DNA from: FEB-25 sp963822175
Lineage (GTDB): Bacteria; Chloroflexota; Anaerolineae; Anaerolineales; UBA4823
Length of the DNA: 64,000 nucleotides
NCBI GenBank assembly: GCA_963822175.1
Contig: CAWGGJ010000003.1
Span: 1 to 64,000 of the forward strand
Direction: 5' to 3'
A model generated the notes under the pieces. That model did not search any database. It was not told the DNA's origin and saw nothing but the letters and a program-made list of their open reading frames with translations. Made by a program: the position numbers and the translations under genes. Below, piece after piece: positions 24,928 through 33,842 of the stretch (positions within the stretch are counted from its first letter, which is position 1; each line of letters starts with the position of its first letter).

Positions 24928-26620
24928 ATGGAAGATCGTCCATGGTTCAAGCTCTATGATAAAGGTGTACCTCAGCACATTGATTACCCACCAATACCTT
25001 TGTTCGGCTTGCTGGAAGAGTCAGCCCGAAAATATCCAAACAGTCCATGCACAAATTTCAAGGGGGCTGTAATTTCTTATCCTGAGATGAATAAGCTCAC
25101 TGATCAATTGGCAGCAGGAATTGCATCATTGGGTATAAAAAAGGGCGACCGGGTGGGAATATTTATGCCCAATTCACCTCAATTCATCCTTACTTTTTTC
25201 GCCATTCTTAAAGCTGGCGGGGTTGTAGTAGCAATTAACCCCCTCTATAGCGCAAGGGAAATCATTCATCAGGTAAATGATGCTGGGATTGAAATCATGT
25301 TTGTCATGAGCAACTTTTATAAGCTGATTAAACAGGCTCAACCCAACACAAAAATCAAGAAAGTTGTAGTTACCAATATAAAAGAATATCTCCCTCCGAT
25401 ACTTGCATTCCTATTTGGCCTAACAAAAGAGAAAAAAGGTGGATTCAGGGTGGAGTTAGCTTCTGGAGATATGTGGTTTAAAGATCTACTTGCCAAGTAC
25501 AAACCCGAAGATCGACCTAAGATTGATATCGGACCTGAAGATGTGGCAATTTTCCAATATAGTGGCGGAACTACGGGTATTTCCAAAGCAGCGATCGCCC
25601 TGCACCGCAACCTGGTAGCCAATTCCCTTCAAATCCGCAGCTGGATGCCTAGTGCAGAAGATGGGAAGGAGGTAGTGCTTGATGGCTATTCCCCTCTTCC
25701 ATGTCTATGGTATGGTAGCTGGAATGTTATTCGCCATCCGTACCGGAGCGGGGATGGTGATGATTCCAAATGCTCGCGATCTGCATGATGTACTCACCAG
25801 CATCCAAAAATATAAAGCCTCAATATTTCCTGGTGTACCAACCCTTTATAATGCGATCAACAATCATCCGGATGTCCTCGCGGGAAAATACAACCTGAGC
25901 TCAATTAAAGCATGTATCTCAGGATCAGCCCCCCTGATGCGTGAAACCAAGGATAAGTTCGAAGCACTAACCGGTGGAAAACTTGTTGAAGGATACGGAC
26001 TTTCTGAAGCTCCTACAGCGAGTCACTGTAATCCTTTATTTGGAGATATTCGATCCGGGTCTATTGGTTTACCTCTTCCGGATGTAGATTGCCGTATTAT
26101 CAGCCTGGATGATGGCATCACGCCGCTTAAACCCGGAGAGATCGGTGAGCTCTGTTTACAAGGGCCTCAGGTGATGAAAGGTTACCACAATATGCCCACA
26201 GAGACAGCCAATACATTGCGGGATGGATGGCTGTATACAGGTGATATTGCTAAAATGGATGAAGATGGGTATTTTTACATTGTTGATCGTAAAAAGGAAT
26301 TAATCAAACCGGGTGGTTACCAGGTTTGGCCACGAGAAGTTGAAGAGGTCATTTCCTCTTATCCAAAGGTATTGGAGGTCGGTGTGGCAGGTGTGGTGGA
26401 CGCCTACCGTGGAGAAACCGTCAAGGCCTGGGTAGTATTGAAACCAGGTGAGACTGCAACAGAAGCAGAGATTCGTGATTATTGTAAAAATAATATGGCG
26501 CCTTTTAAAGTTCCCACTGAGGTCGAATTCCGAACAGAACTCCCCAAGACCACGGTCGGAAAGGTGTTGCGACGTGAATTGGTGAGAGAGCACATGGAAA
26601 AAATCGCAGCAAATAAGTGA
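24928..26620 (+). CDS. fadD: long-chain acyl-CoA ligase (AMP-forming), interrupted by one frameshift
   Basis: The ANL-superfamily enzyme activates a fatty acid to acyl-CoA. Codons from 24928 (ATG after AAGGAGGAAAAA) cover the N-terminal domain with the adenylate P-loop YSGGTTGISKAA and run to about VVL; the next frame, from about 25678, resumes with MAIPLFHVYGMVAG and contains EGYGLSEAPTASH, YTGDIAKMDEDGYFYIVDRKKELIKPG and the terminal lysine site PKTTVGKVLRRELV. Together about 560 residues, normal length. One extra base near 25677 (CTTGATGG) explains the break. All key motifs are intact, so an assembly error or a very recent lesion is likely. It stands alone between its promoter and a strong terminator. 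Confidence 0.85.
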
Positions 26621-26636
26621 ATCTTGGTCAATTAAA

Positions 26637-26678
26637 TAAATCCGTCGGAGAATGTATACGTGCTCTCCGACGGATTTT
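26637..26678. terminator. bidirectional intrinsic terminator
   Basis: AAATCCGTCGGAGA (from 26638) pairs with TCTCCGACGGATTT (to 26677) in a stem of about 14 bp, with A- and T-rich flanks. It separates the ligase from the convergent pentose-phosphate operon and serves both. Confidence 0.88.
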
Positions 26679-26694
26679 AATTTTATATCCCTTA

Positions 26695-29475
26695 TTATGT
26701 AATGATCTTTGTAACTAGAGTCGAAAGCAGAGTTGGGTTCTCCAGGTGGATGTGCAACACCCGTCTTCCACGAGAATCCAGGGCTTCCAGGTCACCCAGT
26801 GCTTGTCCATGCTCAAGGGTTCCAAAGCTAAGACCCTGCCCAGGAATTTCTACATCCAGTTTTGAATCTACGGTAATCACCAGGAATATACCATTGTTCG
26901 CTCCACCTTTATGAAGCTGACCAGTGGAGTGAAGGAATCGTGGTCCAAAACCAACTGTTGTCGCCAAACCAGTTTTATCTCTGAGCCAGGTTCGCAGCTG
27001 TTGTAAAATCGCATTATTCTTCTTATCCCGGCGAATGTAGGCATTGATAGCAATGTAATCCCCCCGATTGCCTGACAAGATAAACCTTCCCACTATCTCA
27101 TTAAGTGGTTTCCCATTCGGTGAAATATCCCCATATAAAGATATTCCACTCTCTTCAAATATAGGTTTGGGTTCATCAAATGATTTGTGTTTCTGGTAAT
27201 AAGAGATTTTTTCGACGGTTCTATTCTTGCTGTCCTGGACGTCCGGTTGGTCAAAGGCATTTACACCAAGAATTGAACAAGCACATGCAGTAGCAATCTC
27301 CCATTTATAAAACTCAGCACCAATGGCAAGGTTTTCCTGGATATCCTGAGTAAGCACAATCTGGCCAGCTTTTCGAAGCTGGTTCACTTTTCTATCATAT
27401 TTACCATTCTTACGTAGATATATAAACAATCGGTCTGATCCATATTTTTCAGGTTTTGCCGGAATCTCGCCATCGATTGGTACGATCCCCTTCCCTTGCT
27501 TGCCACTGCTTTCGGCAACAAGTTGTTCCAACCAGGCTCCGAAGGGTACAAGATCAGGGTCAGCTATCAGCGTTAATTTATCTCTTCCTTGGTTGAATGC
27601 CTCAGCCAGGATAGCCCCAAGAACGAAACCAGGATTGCGTCCCACAGGTCTCACAGGGCTGCATTCGGATGCCATCCAGGTGGCATAGCGCAACAATCCA
27701 TTCAAATCGATACCTATCAATGCAGCTGGAATTAAACCAAAAGCGGTTAAAGCCGAATATCGACCACCAACATTCATATCGGATAGGAAGACATTTCGAA
27801 AACCTTTATCATGTGCCAATTTTTCCAGGGACGTTCCCGGATCAGTAATGGCGATAAAATGCTCGTTGGCTTTTTCTCCTACCGCGCGTTGGGCACGATT
27901 CCAGAAATAATTAAACAAGGCATTGACTTCAGCCGTTCCACCTGACTTACTGGAAAGGATGAAAAGCGTCTCCTTAATGGGATTCTTCTGTGCAGCTCGA
28001 AGTACCTGGGTCGGGTTTGTAGAATCAAGGATGGTCAGTTTTAACCCCGACACGGAATTTCCGAAGATCAAGCTCATCACTTCGGGCGCCAGCGAAGACC
28101 CCCCCATCCCCATTAGGAGTGCATGCGTGTATCCTTGTTTTTTTAGTTTGGAGACAAATTTATCCAGCTCAGGAAATAGTTCAGTGAGTGTTTCAGGCAC
28201 TTTAAGCCAGCCCATCCGGATTCGCACTTCTTCCTGCCCTTTTGGATCGGTTGTCCAAAGGCTGGCATCTTTAGCATAAAAGCGCTTTCCAAAATTTTCC
28301 GCCTGTAATTGGGTGATTCTATCTGCAACTGGTTTTCCCAAAGTCCCCAACATTAAAAGCGCATTTTCCTTTCGTTGTTTCACCGTCTCTAGGAGGGAAT
28401 CGTAGGAGACTGAAAAGGCATGCACTCCTTCCTCTTCCAACTCCTGAGTCACTTTTTTCATAGAGATACCAATTTCTTCAAGGTTTGCAAAATCCTGTCG
28501 AGCTTGATCCAGGTCTTTTTCGATGGTTAATACAGCCTTCCCATGTTCTCTGAACGCCACCAAAGTTTGGGGTGGGACGGTATTGACGGTATGCTTCCCA
28601 ATTAACTCATCGACGTACATTATTTCAGGGTATGCCGGGTTCTTTGTACTGGTGGATGCCCAAAGTGGTCGCTGTAGATTAGCCCCGGATACCTGCAATC
28701 TGGTAAATCGTTCGCTTTCAAACACTTTTCGAAATTCCTGGTATGCTAACCGCGCATTTGCTATGGCGATTTTCCCTAATAGTGATTTTGCCTTTTGCCC
28801 ATTACCGCCAGATGTCTGTACGATTGGTTCAAGATATTTATCCACTTTTGAATCGATTCGGGATACAAAGAAAGAAGCCACAGAATAAATCTGGTCGATC
28901 GGTTTTCCTTTTTCAGCTCTCTCCTCTAAACCGGCTAAGTACGCCTCCATCACTTCTTTATAACGATCGATTGAAAAAATCAAGGTTATATTGATATTGA
29001 TTCCAGCTGCGATGGATTGCTTTATAGCAGCTAAACCTGGTTCTGTCGCAGGGATCTTGATCATCACATTCGGCCGATTTACGATACCCCATAACCGCTG
29101 CGCTTCAACGTAGGTTCCCTTCGTGTCATAAGCCAGGTCTGGTCTCACTTCCAGGCTAACAAATCCATCTCCTCCATGGGTCTGGTCAAACAACGGCCTG
29201 AGTAAGTCTGCGACTTTTATGATATCTTCGATCATTAATTGTTCCAGGATCACCTTGTCATCGTATCCCGCCCATGCCATGGGCACTAAGGCAGAGTCGT
29301 AATCCTTGGTTTTAGCAATTGCTTGATTAAATATACTGGGATTTGATGTTAATCCCCTGATATCACCATGGTTTATTAGTTCAGCTAATTCACCATTCTC
29401 CAAGATCCGTCTTTCCATATAATCATACCAAAGTGACTGACCCAGGTCAGTCAACCGAGAAATTTTCGAAGCCAT
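26695..29475 (-). CDS. tal-pgi: bifunctional transaldolase / glucose-6-phosphate isomerase
   Basis: This 926-residue fusion carries transaldolase in residues 1 to about 370 (SNPSIFNQAI; Schiff-base Lys140 in VMIKIPATEPG) and glucose-6-phosphate isomerase from about 390 (LLMGMGGSSLAPEVM, LSSKSGGTAEV, the C-terminal helical region). Such fusions are known in Chloroflexi, cyanobacteria and some other groups. It links sugar phosphates of the pentose pathway with fructose- and glucose-6-phosphate. It is the last gene of tkt-rpiB-tal/pgi and ends before a strong terminator; a CTGGAGG-type site precedes the ATG. Confidence 0.93.
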   Translation of the reverse strand: MASKISRLTDLGQSLWYDYMERRILENGELAELINHGDIRGLTSNPSIFNQAIAKTKDYDSALVPMAWAGYDDKVILEQLMIEDIIKVADLLRPLFDQTHGGDGFVSLEVRPDLAYDTKGTYVEAQRLWGIVNRPNVMIKIPATEPGLAAIKQSIAAGININITLIFSIDRYKEVMEAYLAGLEERAEKGKPIDQIYSVASFFVSRIDSKVDKYLEPIVQTSGGNGQKAKSLLGKIAIANARLAYQEFRKVFESERFTRLQVSGANLQRPLWASTSTKNPAYPEIMYVDELIGKHTVNTVPPQTLVAFREHGKAVLTIEKDLDQARQDFANLEEIGISMKKVTQELEEEGVHAFSVSYDSLLETVKQRKENALLMLGTLGKPVADRITQLQAENFGKRFYAKDASLWTTDPKGQEEVRIRMGWLKVPETLTELFPELDKFVSKLKKQGYTHALLMGMGGSSLAPEVMSLIFGNSVSGLKLTILDSTNPTQVLRAAQKNPIKETLFILSSKSGGTAEVNALFNYFWNRAQRAVGEKANEHFIAITDPGTSLEKLAHDKGFRNVFLSDMNVGGRYSALTAFGLIPAALIGIDLNGLLRYATWMASECSPVRPVGRNPGFVLGAILAEAFNQGRDKLTLIADPDLVPFGAWLEQLVAESSGKQGKGIVPIDGEIPAKPEKYGSDRLFIYLRKNGKYDRKVNQLRKAGQIVLTQDIQENLAIGAEFYKWEIATACACSILGVNAFDQPDVQDSKNRTVEKISYYQKHKSFDEPKPIFEESGISLYGDISPNGKPLNEIVGRFILSGNRGDYIAINAYIRRDKKNNAILQQLRTWLRDKTGLATTVGFGPRFLHSTGQLHKGGANNGIFLVITVDSKLDVEIPGQGLSFGTLEHGQALGDLEALDSRGRRVLHIHLENPTLLSTLVTKIIT

Positions 29476-29490
29476 ATTACCTCCAGTTGT

Positions 29491-29943
29491 TTATATATTT
29501 CCTTTTTCTAATTTATAAATCTTATTTACCCGCCTGACATGACGTTCTTCTTCTGATAAAAATCGGGCGCACAGAAACACATTGACCAGCTCTTTTGCCA
29601 ATTCAGCACCTATGACGCGTGCACCAAGGCAGAGAACATTCATATTATCATGCTCAACCCCCTGGTGGGCAGAATATGTATCATGGCACACTGCGGCATA
29701 AACTCCTTTGATCTTATTAGCTGCAATGCTTGCACCCACACCAGAGCCACATATCAAAATCCCTCGTTCTGCCTGATCATTCTCTATTGCCTGGCCAATT
29801 TTCTCTGCAAAGTCAGGGTAATCCACACTGGCAGTATTATCGGTTCCAAGGTCAATCACTGAATGTCCTAAATTCTCAATATACTCTTTAATAATACCTT
29901 TTAATACATAACCGCCATGGTCAGAAGCAACTGCAATTTGCAT
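29491..29943 (-). CDS. rpiB: ribose-5-phosphate isomerase B
   Basis: The 150-residue enzyme interconverts ribose-5-phosphate and ribulose-5-phosphate. It shows the RpiB/LacA pattern: IAVASDHGGYVLKG at the start, GTDNTASVDYPDFA and ICGSGVGASIAANK with the catalytic Cys, and the HDTYSAHQGVEHDNMNVLCLGARVIG segment. Start ATG 29943 is chosen because GGAG precedes it; an earlier ATG would add six residues. It lies between transketolase and tal/pgi, 15-42 bases from each, in one transcription unit. Confidence 0.92.
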   Translation of the reverse strand: MQIAVASDHGGYVLKGIIKEYIENLGHSVIDLGTDNTASVDYPDFAEKIGQAIENDQAERGILICGSGVGASIAANKIKGVYAAVCHDTYSAHQGVEHDNMNVLCLGARVIGAELAKELVNVFLCARFLSEEERHVRRVNKIYKLEKGNI

Positions 29944-29985
29944 AATATTCTCCGTTTTCATATTGAGAACAAAATAATCCTGCCG

Positions 29986-32004
29986 TTATTCTTTATTCCT
30001 GGTCAGTAGTTGTCGGGCACGCTGGGTTACATTCTCAACGGTTAAACCATAATGTTCAAAAATGACTTTATACGGTGCAGAAGCTCCAAAACGCTCAATC
30101 GAGATGTGTTCTCCTTCATCACCCACCCATCTTTCCCAGCCCTGGGAGACCCCCGCTTCAACAGATAGGCGTGATTTTATTCTCGCCGGAAGTACCTGGT
30201 TTTGGTAAGCCTTATCCTGAGATTCAAATAACTCCCAGCTTGGGAAAGACACCAGTCGAACATTCACACCTTCACTGGCTAACCGGATACCAGCCTCAGT
30301 GATCAAGCAAACTTCAGACCCAGAAGCCATCAGGACGATCTCTGGTTCATAGTCACCTATATCAGCCAGAACATAAGCGCCTTTATGTAGCCCGTCAGCG
30401 GGTGCATATATCGATCGGTCAAGCACAGGGATTGCCTGGCGAGTTAAAATCAACGCAGTAGGACCATTCCGACGTGAAATTGCCAGCTTCCAGGCCTCGG
30501 TCACTTCATTGGCATCCGCTGGGCGAATGACTACAAGGTTTGGAATTGCCCGGAGCGCGGCCAGGTGTTCCACCGGTTGATGAGTCGGTCCATCCTCACC
30601 TAAGCCGATACTGTCGTGTGTGTATATCCAGATGCTTGGATAATGCGAGAGAGCGGAAATCCTGATTGCCGGTCGCATATAATCCGAGAATACAAGGAAT
30701 GTCGCACAATAAGGGATCACTCCACCGTGAACTGCCATCCCGTTAACAATCGACCCCATACCATGTTCACGTACTCCGAAATGAAAATTTCGTCCCTCTG
30801 GCGTTGTCCTTTGAAAATCAGCTATGTCATTGATCCATGTATTATTGGACGGAGCCAGATCAGCCGATCCACCCAATAATTCTGGTAGTTTTATGGCAAG
30901 CGCATTGATAACCTTGCCAGATGCAGATCGAGTTGCCATCCCTTTCGAATCCGGGGGGAAGACAGGCAAGTCTGCATCCCATTTTTCTGGCAATCTACCC
31001 ATCAGTCGTCTTTCAAGCTCAGTATCTAGCTGTGTGTACTCAGCCAGGTAAGTTTTTAATTGCTTATGCCATAATAATTCAGCTCGTTCTCCCCGTTTGA
31101 CTGCCTTTCTGAAAAACACCAGAACATCATCTGGCACATAGAACTTTGGCTCAAGCGGCCAACCAAGATTTTTCCTCGCTCCATCCAGCTCCTCCTGACC
31201 AGGTGGTTCTCCGTGAGCTTTGGCTGTATCCTGCCGGGTTGGCAAACCAAAACCAATGTGCGTCCGGCATGCTATTAATGAAGGTCGAGGATCCTTCTTG
31301 GCCTTGAGAATTGCCTTATCCACTGCATCCACATCATTACCGTCCGAAACAATCTGTACATGCCACCCATAAGATTTAAACCGCATCACACGATCTTCGG
31401 TGAACGCCAGGTCTGTGCTACCATCAATGGATATATGATTATCGTCATATAAATAGATGATTTTTCCCAGGCTGAGGTGACCCGCCAGGGAAGCCGCCTC
31501 TGATGAGACTCCTTCCATCAAGTCCCCGTCAGTGACGATGCCATAGATGTAGTGATTGACCACTTCATATCCAGGCTGATTAAATTCAGCAGCTAGGTGG
31601 GCTTCTGCGATCGCCATTCCCACCCCATTGGCAAACCCCTGGCCAAGCGGTCCGGTGGTCACTTCGACTCCTGGTGTAAGTCCATACTCAGGATGCCCAG
31701 GAGTCAGGCTTCCCCATTGTCGAAAATTCATCACTTGCTCAATCGGCAAGTCATACCCTGTCAAATAAAGTAGTGCATACAGGAGGGCGGAGCCATGTCC
31801 ACCTGAAAGAATAAAACGATCCCGCCCCGGCCATTTGGGATTGTGAGGATTGAATCTCAAGTGTCGTGTCCAAAGTGTATAAGCGATGGCTGCTGCCCCC
31901 ATTGGTAATCCGGGGTGTCCTGAATTTGCCTTTTGAACTGCATCGGCAGCCAAAAAACGGATGGCATTAATTGCCTTTTGTTCCAGCTCTTTGGATGTTT
32001 TCAC
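29986..32004 (-). CDS. tkt: transketolase
   Basis: The 672-residue thiamine-diphosphate enzyme transfers two-carbon units between sugar phosphates. The N-terminal domain has SGHPGLPMGAA, GPLGQGFANGVGMA and the cofactor motif GDLMEGVSSEA ending in LYDDNHISIDG; the pyrimidine domain contains GVREHGMGSIVNGMA and THDSIGLGEDGPTHQPVEHL, typical of complete transketolases. It is full length and heads the tkt-rpiB-tal/pgi operon, which holds the non-oxidative pentose phosphate steps. A GGAGG site lies before ATG 32004. It starts divergently from the hydrogenase island. Confidence 0.95.
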   Translation of the reverse strand: MKTSKELEQKAINAIRFLAADAVQKANSGHPGLPMGAAAIAYTLWTRHLRFNPHNPKWPGRDRFILSGGHGSALLYALLYLTGYDLPIEQVMNFRQWGSLTPGHPEYGLTPGVEVTTGPLGQGFANGVGMAIAEAHLAAEFNQPGYEVVNHYIYGIVTDGDLMEGVSSEAASLAGHLSLGKIIYLYDDNHISIDGSTDLAFTEDRVMRFKSYGWHVQIVSDGNDVDAVDKAILKAKKDPRPSLIACRTHIGFGLPTRQDTAKAHGEPPGQEELDGARKNLGWPLEPKFYVPDDVLVFFRKAVKRGERAELLWHKQLKTYLAEYTQLDTELERRLMGRLPEKWDADLPVFPPDSKGMATRSASGKVINALAIKLPELLGGSADLAPSNNTWINDIADFQRTTPEGRNFHFGVREHGMGSIVNGMAVHGGVIPYCATFLVFSDYMRPAIRISALSHYPSIWIYTHDSIGLGEDGPTHQPVEHLAALRAIPNLVVIRPADANEVTEAWKLAISRRNGPTALILTRQAIPVLDRSIYAPADGLHKGAYVLADIGDYEPEIVLMASGSEVCLITEAGIRLASEGVNVRLVSFPSWELFESQDKAYQNQVLPARIKSRLSVEAGVSQGWERWVGDEGEHISIERFGASAPYKVIFEHYGLTVENVTQRARQLLTRNKE

Positions 32005-32292
32005 AAGTTCCTCCTGTACTTAAGGATGGTTTATTTTACCCCAGAAGCCTTCGGATGTTCTTTTTTTATACTAATTCCCGTGACAATTATCACTAGTGAT
32101 GTATGTTATTATCCACTGGTAAGGTTAATCTGCTTCGACAATAATAGTATCATCAATTATTGGATGTTTTTATGGGTTATTTGTTACATCTCCTTAAGGA
32201 TAAAGTGAACCCAAGAGAAATTAATTGTTGATCACTTGTTTTTTTTCTCAACACCGGCAATCCCGGTTGAATCAATTGAAGAGGAGGTTTCC
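32005..32292. promoter_or_regulatory. divergent control region between tkt and the hdr-acs island
   Basis: The 288-base gap must hold the promoters for both operons. A perfect 12-bp palindrome ATCACTAGTGAT stands at 32089-32100 amid A/T-rich DNA and is the only clear operator candidate. No pair of boxes as good as the promoters elsewhere in this window was found for either direction, which suggests activator dependence. GAGGAGG at 32281-32287 is the ribosome site of hdrC. Confidence 0.45.
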
Positions 32293-32874
32293 ATGGCAGA
32301 AGTCATAACACAAGCACGAGCTCCAACCTTTTTTGACCGTGTAGTATCAGCAACACCAGGCAATCCTAACTTGGAAATGTGCATCCAATGTGGAACATGC
32401 GGTGGTTCTTGCCCGTCAGGCGCCGATATGGATCACACTCCCCGTGCCTTGTTTGCGATGATCAAAGCAGGCATGGTAAACCAGGTTTTGAGTAGTAATA
32501 CACCCTGGTATTGTGTATCCTGTTACTACTGCACTGTCCGCTGTCCACAGGAAGTCCATGTGACAGATCTAATGTATACCCTCAAAAGGTTCTCGATCCA
32601 AGAAGAATATTTTAGAAAATCATCATCAGCAGATGCACCGCCATTTTCTAAAACATTTATTCACTATGTAGAAGATTACGGTCGCAGTTTCGAATTGGGG
32701 CTGGCTACCTGGTACCATCTCACGTATCATCCCCTGGATATGCCCAAAATAATGCCCATGGCTCTGGGTTTGCTCCGCAAGGGCCGGATCGACATCACCC
32801 CGAAAAAGATAAAGGGTATTGATGGGTTGAAAGCTATATTGGCAAAAGCCAAGGAGCTGGAGGGTGAAATATGA
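32293..32874 (+). CDS. hdrC: heterodisulfide reductase-like subunit C
   Basis: This 193-residue protein has two complete four-cysteine motifs for [4Fe-4S] clusters: Cys30/33/36/40 (CIQCGTCGGSC) and Cys74/77/80/84 (CVSCYYCTVRC), followed by a helical tail. HdrC passes electrons between HdrA and HdrB. Start ATG 32293 is chosen because GAGGAGG precedes it; a longer in-frame N-terminus exists without a ribosome site. It overlaps hdrB by four bases. In organisms without methanogenic heterodisulfide, HdrABC-like complexes work with other acceptors, often methylene-THF reductase in acetogens. It is the first gene of the long island. Confidence 0.92.
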   Translation: MAEVITQARAPTFFDRVVSATPGNPNLEMCIQCGTCGGSCPSGADMDHTPRALFAMIKAGMVNQVLSSNTPWYCVSCYYCTVRCPQEVHVTDLMYTLKRFSIQEEYFRKSSSADAPPFSKTFIHYVEDYGRSFELGLATWYHLTYHPLDMPKIMPMALGLLRKGRIDITPKKIKGIDGLKAILAKAKELEGEI

Positions 32875-33839
32875 AATACGGATATTATCCCGGTTGCTCG
32901 CTTGAGAAAAATGCCTCCTCTTATAATACTTCCACATTGGCTGTAGCTAAGCCATTGGGAATTGAATTCCAGGAGTTGGATGATTGGAATTGCTGTGGCG
33001 CAACCGAATACATGACATTAAATCGTATGGCTGCTTATGCCCTCATCACACGCAATCTGGCATTGGCAGAAAAGCAGCTTACTGATGGGAAACAAGTTGC
33101 TGCCCCATGCAGCATGTGTTTTCTGAACATGACCAAGGCAGATCATACCCTTGTTGAAGACGCTGATCTGGCTCAAAAAGTCAACCTTGCTCTAGATGCG
33201 GGTAAGCTGCACTATACACCAGGATCAATACAAGCCAGGCACCTGCTTGAAATCATGATCGAGGATGTCGGTGTTGAAGCAATCTCCGCCAAAGTGACTA
33301 AACCTCTCAGTGGGTTAAAAGTCGCACCCTATTATGGCTGCTTAATTACCAGACCTGGTTACCTGTCGAAATTCGACGACTATGAGTATCCAACCTCTCT
33401 TGATCGCCTCTTGAAAGGTCTGGGTGCAACCGTTGTCGACTACCCAATGAAAGCCCATTGTTGTGGTGGACACATGACTCAGATCAGTCAGGAAGTAGCG
33501 CTCGAATTAATTCGCCAGCTGCTACAAAACGCTGCAGAATATGAGGCAGATATCATTGTTACCCTCTGTCCCATGTGTCAGCTGAATCTGGATGCCTACC
33601 AGGGAGATGTCAATCGATTTTTCAAGACTAAATACCACATACCCGTCCTCTATTTTACCCAGATGATGGGGCTGGCTTTTGGATTATCAGCAGGAGAGTT
33701 GGGTATCGGGAAAGAATTGGTAGATGCTCGACTTGCTCTCTCGAAAATTGGTGTTGAGGTACCTGAACCTGAACCCGCTAAAAAGAAGAAGCCAACAAAA
33801 GAAGAGCTTCCAATGCCTCGCATGCCGGAGGAGGGTTAA
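32871..33839 (+). CDS. hdrB: heterodisulfide reductase-like subunit B
   Basis: The 322-residue protein carries two CCG domains: Cys9, Cys41-Cys42, Cys80/Cys83 and Cys157, Cys197-Cys198, Cys233/Cys236 (NCCGATEY, PCSMC, HCCGGHM, LCPMC). In HdrB these hold two non-cubane clusters that form the site where electrons reach the terminal disulfide-like acceptor. Both motif sets are complete, so the subunit should be catalytic. The last 30 residues are Lys/Pro/Glu-rich, beyond the usual core. Start overlaps hdrC; hdrA begins three bases after its stop. The true acceptor in this organism is unknown. Confidence 0.92.
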   Translation: MKYGYYPGCSLEKNASSYNTSTLAVAKPLGIEFQELDDWNCCGATEYMTLNRMAAYALITRNLALAEKQLTDGKQVAAPCSMCFLNMTKADHTLVEDADLAQKVNLALDAGKLHYTPGSIQARHLLEIMIEDVGVEAISAKVTKPLSGLKVAPYYGCLITRPGYLSKFDDYEYPTSLDRLLKGLGATVVDYPMKAHCCGGHMTQISQEVALELIRQLLQNAAEYEADIIVTLCPMCQLNLDAYQGDVNRFFKTKYHIPVLYFTQMMGLAFGLSAGELGIGKELVDARLALSKIGVEVPEPEPAKKKKPTKEELPMPRMPEEG

Positions 33840-33842
33840 ACC

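Noticed and set aside
27923..28279. 118-codon plus-strand frame inside tal/pgi
   Set aside because: Opposite the conserved isomerase part; no ribosome site or motif.
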